NCBI GenBank assembly: GCA_013398175.1
Contig: VZRZ01002686.1
Span: forward strand, 452,537-516,536
Direction: 5' to 3'
Source of the DNA: Climacteris rufus
Lineage: Eukaryota > Chordata > Aves > Passeriformes > Climacteridae
DNA: 64,000 nucleotides
Positions 1-12,200 of this stretch are shown in pieces; position 1 is the stretch's first letter; each line of letters begins with the position of its first letter. The translations under genes were made by a program, and so were the position numbers. The notes under the pieces were generated by a model that ran no database searches, had not been told where the DNA came from, and saw nothing but the letters and a program-made list of their open reading frames with translations.

Positions 1-85
1 GCAATGCACGCTGGCCTCAGAGCTGAAGGCATCTTCATGTATGAAGGGTTTTTTAGTGAGTATTTGTTTACTTGCCCTTCCCTAG
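1..85 (+). other. RALGAPA2 intron, 3' end
   Basis: Intronic sequence ending in a pyrimidine-rich tract and CCCTAG acceptor directly before the first exon seen. No exon is supported here: a GTGAGT at 56-61 resembles a donor but would leave an intron of only 30 bp. Confidence 0.7.
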
Positions 86-214
86 GCTCCCCGTTCTGAA
101 GCTCACACCATCCTTGGTGCTCTTGTGTGCTTTCCAAACACCTACCAAGGAATCCCACGGCTGGGGCCCGTTTCGGAAGCTGGTGAGGTCATCACAGGAA
201 CTGCAGATGTGAAG
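86..214 (+). CDS. RALGAPA2: RALGAPA2 exon a (43 codons, phase 0 to 0)
   Basis: Open from GCT at 86 through AAG at 212-214, followed by GTAAAG. It encodes a segment around Leu-Gly-Ala-Leu-Val-Cys-Phe-Pro-Asn-Thr-Tyr, in the helical region before the GAP domain. Preceded by a CCCTAG acceptor with a pyrimidine tract. It is the first recognised exon; the rest of the gene lies to the left of the window. Confidence 0.88.
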
Positions 215-3200
215 GTAAAGCCCCATTTTTGTAAATTCTTGGGTAACCTCACCTGGTTTTACTGTGCAGTGCCTTCATTCCTGCCCAAATGGTTGCCCTC
301 ACACAAGCCTCTGTTGCTTTTGATAAACCAGAACGTGGTTTGGTTAGAACCTAAATACTACAGTTTGTATGGAGTGACCATCACTTGTTGTTTGTACGTA
401 TCCCTTGACACTGTAAATTAATTGATTTCCTCTTGCTGCCTGCACATGAGTTGTAGGTCAATTTGATTTGTCCACAAAGACCTGTATATTTGAGTTGTAA
501 TCACTAGTGTTCTCCCTTGACAAAATACAATCAGCATGAGGTAAAGATGCTTTAAGAATGGACTGAGAATTAAAGTGACTTCACTTGTAACTGTGTCAGA
601 ATTAAACAACTTGTATGAAGTATGTATATGTATTGTATAAGATGTATAAAAAAGACGCTTATTCTAATTTATTTTGTTATTTTAGTATTGCCTCATAAAT
701 ATTTTATTGAAGAATGCTACAGAGGAGCCAAGTGAAGCTGCAAGGTAAAATACTGAGTATAAGAAATGGGAAAATAATAGAATTGTTTAGGTTGGAAAAG
801 ACCATTAACATCCAGTCCAAGCATTTATGGCTTGTGCAAGTCTTTCTTGCTACTTCTTTTCTGCTGCTGCCTTGTGATTTGGTCCTGGGAAGTTGAGCCT
901 TACTCTGCACCGTGAAGGTGCTGGCCTATTGCATTGGAGGGAAAAGAAAGGTCTCATTTTTGTGTATTTTTTCTTTTATTTTGTTCCCTAAATATTCTTC
1001 TAAAACTTGTGACCAATTCACTTTTTGTTTTAAAAAAGGTGCATAGCCATCTGCGGCCTCGGAGTGTGGATATGTGAGGAGCTCATGCAGTGCACAAACC
1101 ACCCCCAAGTGAAGAAAGCCATCAATGTCATAGGTGTGACACTGAAGGTATTGCTGTGGCGGGCTCTAATCACCGTGCATTGGGAATAAAAAAGGTGGTT
1201 TTACTTTTTAAATAGTTGCTGATGATCTGGAGCACAGTCTGCTGCTGTGGTATCCTATACAAACATGCAGAATGTTTGGAAAAATGGCCTGTGCTTGTGT
1301 ACCTATAGACTCTTTCCCCAGAAAACTGAGTTAAGATCACATAGACAATATCAAACCTGCTGGCTCCTAATGCTGACAATGTGATTTCAAAACATTAATG
1401 ATTTTTATTGTTTGCAAAGATGCAAAATAATTTAAAATGTAATAAAAATTAATGTATCTGGATATTTTATTTGGGCTTTAATCACTCTTTTTCTTCCAGT
1501 TTTCCAATAAGCTGGTAGCTCAGGTAGCCTGTGATATTCTTCAGCTGCTGGTGTCTTACTGGCAGAAGCTTCAGGAGTACGAATCTTCCCTGTGCCGGAA
1601 AATTACTGAAGTATGTCTGATTCTTTAAAATCTTTGTATGGAAATCATATGCAAAGGTGTCTTAATTCCTTCCTTGAGCTGCTGTGATTTTGTTGACTTC
1701 TTTCCTCTGCAGTTATTGTTAGGGATGTACTTGCTACAGTCCCAGGACCAGTGTGGGTCCCTTGTTTGTAGTGACTTGTTTCCAAAGTGCTCAGTAAAAT
1801 GTTTTCTTTCACTTGGACATTGATCAACATGGGCACTTGAATGCTTCTGGGAGAATTCAACCTTTTCCATACCCAAATGAAGTCCAGGTCTGTCTTTACA
1901 GTGAAAGAAGGTAAATGCCTTTCTGACATTTTGTTTGTTTGGATGTAGATCCTTGTGGCCACCATTGCGTTTCTTCTGCCGAGTGCCGAATACTCCTCTA
2001 TGGAAGTGGATAAGAAGGTGTGTTGCTGAAAAGAGCTGTCTCCATTCTTTCTTTGTGCTGTTTGAGGGGGGTTTTAAATGAAGCTGCTTTGAACCAGAGT
2101 TGTATTTTAAACTGTCCCACTCCTACGTTTCAGTTTGGGCGAGTTTAATAGACTGTGCCTAAATACCGTGTTCCGTGTTCTTGCGCAGTTTATAGTTTCA
2201 CTGCTGCTTTGCTTGCTGGATTGGTGCATGGCACTGCCCATGAAGATGCTGCTGGAGCCCTTGTCTGCTGGTGCTGTGGAGGATCAACATGCATCCAGAG
2301 CTCCTTTGCTGGACTATATTTACAGAGTGAGTATGGAGAAGGAACATGATTTACTCTGCCTGGTTGTTTAAAGATGCCTTTCACACACTCCGAAGGCACA
2401 GAGGCAGTTTTGTCAAGCTCTAGAAAATCATGTCATACAGGTGAGAAGCTACAAATGCAAAATGTTAAGAAGATTAGATTAGAGATGTAGAACAGACAGG
2501 GGATGGTAAAGAGAAAGGTAAAATGCTTAAAACAATGAACGAGGGAAAATAACCTTTGCAGAAATACTTGAATTATTTGAAGTGGGCTGTTAAAATACAA
2601 AACAAGCCCTGAAGCAAGCTATTAAAGTACAGATGGAGACTGTTGATTTAGAAGTGCTGTGTTTGGACATAGATGGTTTTCCTAGCATGTCCTGGCTTTC
2701 CCAATGTCAGAACTGGGGGGCCCTGCTGGCTGGATATGTGGGGGACTGTCCTGGCTGTGTCACTGGCTCAGCTCCCCCTCGTGCCCTCGCAGGTCCTGCA
2801 CTGCTGCGTGAACGGCTCCAGCACCTACACGCAGCAAAGCCACTACGTGCTGAGCCTGGCCGACCTCTCCTCCTGTGACTACGACCCCTTTCTGCCTCTG
2901 GGGAACGTCAGGAGCTCCGAGCCAGCCCAGTGCCCCTCCTCCACCGATTTGGGCAACCTGCTCACAGTTGCTGAAGGTAAGAGTTCACAGAGTGTGAGCT
3001 GGATCAGTGCATGTGTGCAGCAGCTGGGAAATAGTGTTCCAGGCTACATCTCTGCCTTGAAAATGTGCTTCTCCTTACTGCATGTAGCAACTGTTCCTTG
3101 AGAATTGGACGGAGCTCTCTTTGGATGAATTCCAGTTGCCTCCCTGATAGGATGTTTGAGTTTGTTGTCAACACTGCTCCTTAAAGCAAATTTACATTTA

Positions 3201-6200
3201 GAAGGTATAAATACCAGGGAAAGAGGAAAACCATTGTAAACTAAAGAAAAATGGTTTTAAACTGAATATAAAAAGCCCCTAGGAATTTGGAGGTTTCTAG
3301 CTATAAGAGGAGTAACATTCCTGTAGGAGAAATGGAGGCACAACATAGCTCAGAGCACAGTCCCTTTATGAAATAACCAATGTATTTGCCTGTGCTGAGG
3401 GGAACATCTGAGCATCCAGGAAGCCTTTCCCCCCCTCACACAAGACTCCGTGCTGCTGGGGATGGAGGAACATTGGTTTCCAGCGGTAGCTCTGGTTTAC
3501 CTTGGCTTTTGTGTCCTGTCACCCTCCTGCTCTGATGGTTGTGGAGATGTGGTGAAATAAAACCAAACTGTGGGACAGGTAGAATTTCTTCAAAAGCTGT
3601 TGGAAGTAGTTCTTTGAACAGGAAGGACCAGGAGGTCAGATAAGGTAAGCTGCTGCAGTGTGACAGAGGTGCTCCTTCTGTATTGCCTCTTGCTGCTCTT
3701 ACTGATCCATTATCTTTTCATTGATCGTTTCAGAGAAGAAGAGGAGGAACTTGGAGTTGATACCTCTGACAGCACGGATGGTTATGACTCATCTGGTGAA
3801 TCACCTGAGCCACTACCCGCTCAGCGGAGGCCCTGCCGTTCTCCACAGCCTCCTTAGTGAGCACCACGACAACTCCTACGTGGAGTCCTCCGAGCTGTCC
3901 TCGGAAGTGTTCCGGAGCCCCAACCTGCAGCTGTTTGTGTTCAACGACAGCACCCTCATCTCTTACCTCCAGATCCCCGCCGAGAAGGCGGCGGGCGCTG
4001 AGCCGGCAGCAGCGCCCTCGGACGTGCGGGTGATCGTCAGGGATATCTCAGGGAAGTACTCTTGGGATGGCCGGATACTCTACGGACCTTTGGAGGGCTG
4101 CCTTCCGCAGCGGAGTGCGGCCAACACCTTTGTCATCTCCAGCAACCCAGAGCACCAGCTCCTTTCCCAGGATGACCTTTCCCAGGTGGAAGAAGGGGAA
4201 GACGCTCTGGACCAGCTGCTGGAGAGGATTGGGAGCACCAGCCCCGAGTGCCTTTTGCATCCCCAGCGCAAGCTGAACGAGCCGCCGCCGCCGCCCTCGG
4301 GCATGAGCTGCGAGCAGGAGCGTGCCATCATGGAGGCTCTGATGAGGCAGAGCGCCCAGGAAAGGGAGTTCATCCTGAAATGCAGCTCGGACTGCACCAT
4401 GAAGCTGGCCCGTCAGGAGCCCCCGCGGCCCGCTGAACTGCAGGCCTCCTTTTATTTCTGTCGGCTGTTGTTGGACGACTTGGGAATGAACTCCTGGGAT
4501 AGAAGGTAGGAAGAGAGGATTCAGAACATGTTTAGGGTACTCTTCTCGCTTTTTACCCCCAAAGTTGTACACACTTAAGAAAATGAGGATTATATAGCTG
4601 GGGGTTAGGGCAGGGTTTTGAATTTCAGTGATCATTTGAAATAAACATCCATAGATTGTGTATAATAATAACTTCAAGAAGTCATATCATGTAAATTCTC
4701 TTATGTATTTGGATGACAAAATACTGTGTCTATACTGTGTTGCATTTGCCTTCAAATCTTTTTTTTTTTATGTTATTTTTAGAAAAAGCTTTCATCTGCT
4801 TAAGAAAAACTCAAAATTGCTGCGAGAACTGAAAAATCTGGATTCCCGCCAATGGTAGGTGATGTGTACTGAACACACCATTGATAAGGTTCGTGTTTAC
4901 CAAGGAAGTCACCAAAACCAAAGCTTCATTCCCATTGCATCCAAATCTTGGTATGAAAAATGGACTGTTTGTTTCTCCAGAGTTCTGTGGCCCAAATGGA
5001 GAAGCTGCCTGCACTGGTATGTTCTCAGTGTACAGAGCATTCCACATTGGTAGCAAATAGTAAAACAGATGTTTTTCCGGTTTGCTTTAGCTGAGAGGGG
5101 AAGGAACAAAGCTGTTTATGACCTGGGTTCAACTGACAGAAAAAAAATGTTTTCTGCAGGATGATCCCTGTGTCAGGAGCAGTACTTTGAGGGGTGATCT
5201 ACCCAGAACTACTCCTCAGACAAGAAGTGGCAGAAGGGGTTCTGAATGTTATGTTTTCATTTTCATAACTTGACATGGAGCTATTTGAACAACATCTACA
5301 GCATTGCAGAGTTCTGATTTTCTTGTATCCTAAAAATTTCCATATCAAATCCACTTTGCTTATTTTCAAAGAAGTCAGCTGTCTCTGTCAGCCTTGTAAA
5401 ACTCTGCCCAGGGTCTGAAAGTCAATAATGCTTCTTCTGCCTTGTATGTCATCACCCTGTAATTAAAATTCTGTAGGTCAAATTATGCTCCCATTAACAC
5501 CTGTGCCACCTCACTGTCTGTGCAGTGCTGCACAGATCTGAGTCATTAACCCTGTAATTGGAATTTGGTCACCAGTTCTGGGGCTGATGCACAGAAGGAC
5601 CAGGCTTGACTGCGCTCCTGGAACTGGGGTGTCTCTGCAGTCAGATTTTGGTGGCAAGAAAACGGGGAAATCTGAAAGTGAGTGATGTATTTGTGTGCAT
5701 AAAAAAAATGGACATTTGGAGCTAAATGTGGGCACCTGCTCATGTTTTTGGAGTGCAGGGGATCTGAAAGAGAATTTTGAGCTGAAACTTCGTTAACTTT
5801 GGTTTCTTTCTCTATCCCACTGTAGTCGTGAGACTCACAAGATCGCCGTGTTCTACATTGCTGAGGGGCAGGAGGACAAGTGTTCCATCCTGGCCAATGC
5901 AAGGGGAAGCCAGGCATATGAAGATTTTGTTGCTGGACTGGGCTGGGAGGTAACAGCCATAAATTTAGACAAGTTAATGTGTTGCTGCTGGCACAGTGTA
6001 GTTTTTAATTCACAAAAAAAAAACTTCACTACACACTGATATTTATCTGCTTTTAGCTCTTGCTGTGGTCAGAGCACACAGCACACACTCACCACAGGAG
6101 TTCTTCATGAGGTGTTTGGGTTTAATTTGCTTTGTCAAAGTGGTGTGTCATTGTCTAAATGCCACGAACATTTTGGGGTTTGGGAAATAAAGAGTTAGCT

Positions 6201-9200
6201 GCATGTCACATTTAAGGATCAAAGTGCCACCAGGCCGCCAGGGAGATGCAGCATCCTCAGGCTGTGCTGTTGGGAAAACAAACAAGCCTTTGGACTCAGG
6301 CTTGGGAGAGGTGTTTCTTCTGAATAAAGTTCTGAAATAATTTCTTCTAATGTTTTTCTTTCTGTACAAATCTTCGGTTTCTCCTGTAGTTTTTCTAGTT
6401 CTTGTTCTCTCTGCCTTTTGTGATACTCCTGGCAGTGGGAGCTGTGAGCCCCACAGAGCCCTTAGAGCAGCAGTGTGTGGCAGAATGCTGTTATTTGCTG
6501 CTGTTTGATGGAGGAAAGTAAAATTGCTGAATAGATAGTGACTCAGGACCTAGTTGAGAGATTTACTTTAGTAAATGTCAAATACAGGAATGGGAAAGAC
6601 AAATCTAATGGAAAGATTGCAAATCTGGGGGAGAAGACTTCTTTTTCTCTGGGATGGCTACAGAACCCTAGGTTGGTGGTTTCGTCAGTCTTGGTACAGA
6701 AATAAACAATCATCATTCATCAGTCTTCAAATCTGTGTTAATTGTGCCTGTGCCTCCCTCAGGTTGACCTCTCCACGCACAGCGGGTTCATGGGCGGCCT
6801 GCAGCGCAACGGCAGCACGGGCCAGACCGCGCCCTACTATGCTACCTCCACCGTGGAAATCATCTTCCACGTGTCCACAAGGATGCCCTCGGACTCAGAC
6901 GACTCACTGACCAAAAAGGTAAAGGATTTGCAGTGTGTTTCACACCACTGCCGTCATCAAGTGCTTCAGTGAAAGCTGGAACTGGAAGCAGCTTGTGCTA
7001 ACTGGCCCTGGCAGGCCGTCCCTGCTGTGCCACGTGGTGCTCTGCAGCTGGGTTGTCTGAATTAAATGGCATCTAAATTCTGGGTTCTGAAACACAATTA
7101 ACATTTCCATGGTAGCCTCAAATGCCACCATGAGTAATAATATTAGCAATAATTTCATTTGTATGTTGTCTGCCTGCCAAAACTGTTGTAGATTTGTAGA
7201 ACAAAACAACCAAATGCATCATACCAAAGCCTTAAAGACAACTCATCCTGCATAGAACAGCAAAGCAGAAGGGAGGTGACAAGCTCAGGACCCAAAGCAG
7301 CCAACTGAGAGTTAAAGCCAGTAGTCAGTTAGGAACTGTTCTGACAAGCAGCCTCTGCTTCAAATACAGTCAGAACCCAGCCCAAAATTCTGTTGGTATT
7401 GGTACTTAATCATTTGCCTTTCCTAACAAGGAGTGATTTCAGATTATGCTGTTTGCCAGCTGCTGCTTAGAGCCAAAGAAGATTTTTGGGGCATACCAAA
7501 TCTCTGCCTTTTTAATTAGCAGTGGTAACTTGTCCTGCAGAGGTTGTTAGCATACATCAATAACACTTCTGCAGCCATCCAGTCCACCATGGGATAGTGC
7601 TGTGCTCTGAAAATCGCCTGTAACTATGTCACTGGGTGACTGTATTTGGTGTCCAGCTGGTTTCACAATGACATGTGCTTTTCCTTGAAAATATAAAGGT
7701 GGAATTTCTGATTACTGGTTCTGAAAAATTGCCCACTGTTTCATAGTAAAGTCAGATCTTTTTTTATTGTAATATCTGTCATCAGAAACAAAAAAGGTCA
7801 GCAAAATGATATGTTTCTCTTTCTGTGTGCAGCTTGTTATCTTCATGGATACATGGCTATGGAAAAAAGTACTCAGAGTGCTTCAGGATGGAGCAGTAGG
7901 GTAGTGGTGTGTAGTACAGGGCTGTAGAGTCTCTGTGACCTCACCAGTGTAGGACTGTCTGTATTTTTATTGTTCCTGACCAGTGTTTGTCCAGCTGCTA
8001 GTTCAAAACTCCAGTGATGAATGATTTACAGTTTCCCTAGGCAACATATTCCTGTGCTCCACTTCTTGTGCCATGAAGAAAATCTCTTGTAGCATCTACT
8101 TTGCTTCAATTTAAGCCCATTGATTCTTGCCCTATTCCACATGGATACAGAGGGCAGATTATTCTGCAGCAGACTTATGCATGGCTGAGAGTTGCTGCTA
8201 TGTCTTTCCCAGACTTATTTTTTTCTACACAAACTGTGGCTATTTAGTCTAATCTTGCCTTGTAAGTCCTGGCTCCCGGGTTTTGTGGAAGCCTAGCAAA
8301 GACACAGGGACATGGTCTGGCTGTTGAGTAATTCATCACCTGGGAGAGCAGAGCACAGTGTGACAGAGCTGCACAAGGGGAAAAATGGGGTTTAACTGCA
8401 AACAGTCTACTTATTCTTCTAATTCCCACCCATGCTAGGGGTTATCACAGACACTGAGAGTCTAGTTATTCTATTTGTCTTCCTTATGTTTGCTCTAAGA
8501 GAGTTTCTTCTTGGTGAGAAACAGAAATCAAAAGCATTTAGTAGCTGTCAGTCTCCAGGTTTTGTCGTGCCAGGAAACCAGGCCAGCTCCAGCACATACT
8601 ATCCACAGAAAATATTGCAAAGGAATTGCTCTGACACTTTGTAAAAATAACTGAGATCTGCTGTAGGGATGGAATCCTGCAGGGATCAAACTGGGTATTC
8701 CAGTAAAGGACAAAGCTCTGAGCAAGCTCAGGGACCTGAGGACCTGCAAGCAGTGCCTTGGACCAGATGACTTCCAGAGGGCTTTTTAACACGTACTCAT
8801 CTGTGGTTCCACGCACAACAGTTTCATTCACTTTCTCACACCTCTGTTGTGAGCAAACATGCAATTCTGTGCAGGTTAGCATACCTTGTCAACAGACTTT
8901 ACAGAACTGCAGCTACGGGTGGAGAAAGTGCATTTCAGAAGAACTGCAGTTTCTTTGGGCTTAGGTCTTCACCTCAGATCATTGGCGCAGAAGGTCCAGG
9001 TTAAAAAGATTAGTTCATATTTATTATTTCTTGCCATTAATGTTTTTTTTTCCATGGGAGTGTGGGAGAGAAAGACGGATTCCCATGGCATTCAGTTCCT
9101 GCTCCTTCAACAGAACTGTATCTGGTGATACAGGACAGTGGTACTGGGGGGAGAGAATTTCATCAGGATGCAGTGGGGACCACAACTTCTTTTTTCTCAC

Positions 9201-12200
9201 CCTCCCTCTGAGATCTAAAGTTCCCCTTATCTCCAAAATCTTTGTGTTTTCTGGGGTTTCTTGTCTGCTTATTTTGCCTCAGACCAAGAGAGGCTTCATC
9301 CCCATCGTGTGCTCTGAGCTGAACAGAAGGACTGACCACCTGCTGGCCCAGGGAGCCGTAGCAAGGCCATAAATTCTGGAGGCTGGGGAATTAAGCAGAT
9401 GCAGTAATTTTACTTAAATATGTTATTGTGGTTCTTTATTTTTACTGAACTCAAGGATATAAATAAATTTCTGATATAAGTTCCCAAGAATAAGTGCATT
9501 TCCACTGGGGATGAACTTGGCCCCTTGTTTTTGTGTGTTTGCAGTTTGTACTTTTTTATTTGAGGTATATGCTGACATTTTATTGCTAATTCAGGGAGAA
9601 AGAGGGGGGGGAAAGAATAAGAAAAACCCCTCTCCAAATAAGTCTTGGCCCTGACAGAAATCTTTTCTAGTGAAGTAAACAAAATTCAGCTGATTTCTTT
9701 TGCTGCTGTAGGGTTCAGCATCAGTGGTTCCAAACTTTATCTGGCTGTCTTGTGGCAAGAGTGAAAATCAATCCCAGGAATGGCATCCTACTGTCCCTGT
9801 CTTGTTCTGCTCAAATTGTGCTTAACGGTTTAAAGATGTGCTGCCGAATTTCTCGGTGATTTATTCCATCTTCTCCATTGTCAGAGCAGAACTTTTTCAA
9901 TTCAGAAATCTGGTTGCAACCCCATACTGAACTCTTGCTCCTTTGCTGCAGAAATTTGTTAGCTGGGGCTAGATTAGATTTTTAGCAGCTAATCTGACTG
10001 CTGTAGGGGTTTGCAGAGTGGGGACAGAGCTGTGCTATTGGATTTGTCCAATTCATTTGACTCCAGGACTATAATTGCACTTATGTCTTACAAGGCTTTT
10101 ATGGCCTCGGGCTGGCGAGCAGCAGAAAAACAAATTGGCAGTGATACAGTGAGAGTGAAAGGGAATGAAAGGCACACATTATCAGTCTCCAGGCAGCCCT
10201 GCTCTGGCAGGAAGTTTCTTGGTTAATTTACAAATAAAACTTAGATTTTAGGATGGGCACACAGTCAGCCAGACAATGGGGATGTCAGGCCCCACTGTTA
10301 CTTAGCAAAAGTAGCAGCCGTGCCTCCCCAAAAGCAGGAATTCTTCAGGCAAACAGACGACTCGTCTCTGGAGCCAGCTGGCTGTGTAATGCAATTAGCA
10401 GGGAAAGGAGGTCAGGCCGGAGGTGTGCACCGTGACCGGCGTCAGCCCTGCCCGTGTCCGCGGGCACCCGGCCTGCGGGGCGCAGCTCCCGGGGCTCGGG
10501 AGGGACGGCAGGCCCGGCCCCTGGCACAGAACTGGGGCTGAGTGTGGGCACCCTAGGAGCTGGGGCTGTGGGCACCCTAGGAGCCAGCCTGCGTCCCCCA
10601 GGGTGCCCACCCCCCGCGTTCCTGCGCGCCCACGGAGCACGCACTTGCCGTCCGCAGAGCCCTTGCTCAACTTGAGAGCTCGGAGCTGGTGGTTGTTGGG
10701 TTTTGCTTTTCATACCAATCTGATTTCATGGCTGCTTTGGGGTTTTTTTTAATGTAGCTTTTTTCTTTATTCCCCCCAGCCCCTAAACTGGGTGGAGAGC
10801 GCAGCCTGGAGCTCTGCCTCCGCACGTGCCGGCTGTGGGGCTTTGGACATTTCAGCACAACTTGCTGAAGTCCTTCGGGGCACTGAGTCTGCCCCACAGC
10901 TGCTGTTTTGAATAAACAACACAGGAAAATAGCAGCTGGCTTATTGTCACTGATGAGATTATTATAACAGCTTTTTATCAATGAAGTGATCTTCCAATAA
11001 CAAATATTTTTGATTAATACCAGTTTTTTCTTTGTAACATTATACCTTGTAACTGCAGCGCTTGAGGACGTGTGACTTCAAAACAAGGGCAGTGACTCAA
11101 GCTCTAAAGCAAGTCACTGGCATGCACTGGGAATTGTAGCAGAGGTAGGAATTCATGATCACAGGATGTTCGTAAGAGTTTGAGCTCACAGCCATCACTC
11201 CCTGCCTCTCACAAGCACAGCAAGTGTTGGTTCAGATCAGTTCCCCCGTCACTGAATTTAGTTCTGGACATCAGTACAAAGTGGTTTGGGATTCCTCAGT
11301 ATGAAGAGAGTTTGATTTATTATTGGAGTAGTTCGTTGGCATTTTAAAAAGCAGTATTTTGACATATATTGATGACTGTTTTTGTAGCAGTATGTGATAC
11401 TTCTCAGCCCAAAAGCCATAGGAGGGCAGGCAGTACAGAGAGCCTTTTCTTCAGAAGAGCTGAGTTGTGTTTGTGAATAGCCCTCTGCAACTCACCAACA
11501 GCGTCACCTCACAGAATTCCATGTCCACATTTCTTTGTTGGGCTTCCTACCTACAGCAGAGGCTGGTGGGTGCCAGCCCACTGTGGGCTCTCCATGCTGT
11601 GAAACCAGTGCCAGAGCCCATCAGGATGGGCTGGGCTCAGCCTGGGCCTTGCTTACAAATCCCTGGTGGGGGCTGCTTGAGCTCAGCTGGGGTGAGCTGG
11701 GCCGTTTCTGGAGCTGGGCAGCCTGGCCAGGCACCCTCAGCATCTGGGACCTGCTGTGCACAGAGTCTGCTCACCAGATGGATTTTAGGGGTTTTTAAGA
11801 CTAAACCTGACATCTTGCTTCTAATCACTTTGGAGGTGACCTGGCTGCACATGGTCACAGAGAGTGAGATCAGGATTTTGTCCTACATGTAAATTCCTTC
11901 TTCCTTTGATATATGTCAGTCTGTGGTATTACCAACATGAGTGTTTTCCCGTGTGTTGCTTTGTTTTTACTGAGATACTGCACAGATATCAAGGTGACCA
12001 CAAGAACAGCAATTTCTACTGGTCTTGAATGTGTAAGAATCTCTAGTAATAGCATTGTTAATGTTTCCATGTTTTTTCAAGACAGAAATGGTTTGTTTTC
12101 TTCAAACAGAACTAAAATTACCTTTTGATCATGGGTGTAAATAAAACACAGTTATTATCTTCTGTTTAAAATAAACTGAGAATCTCAGTCTCTCTATGAA

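Larger units (their letters stand above)
215..2792 (+). other. Short RALGAPA2 introns between exons a and g
   Basis: Six introns occupy 215-685, 745-1038, 1148-1499, 1611-1948, 2018-2188 and 2327-2792. All have GT-AG borders. Apart from the CR1 remnant at 774-830 I see no other element in them. Confidence 0.85.
2977..6762 (+). other. RALGAPA2 introns between exons g and k
   Basis: Introns 2977-3733, 4506-4782, 4855-5825 and 5950-6762. All have GT-AG borders and ordinary AT-moderate sequence. No repeats or RNA genes recognised. Confidence 0.85.

Noticed and set aside
1..55. Exon-like frame ending at a GTGAGT donor
   Set aside because: The following acceptor is at 85, which would leave a 30-bp intron, too short for vertebrate splicing. 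No family sequence was recognised in it.
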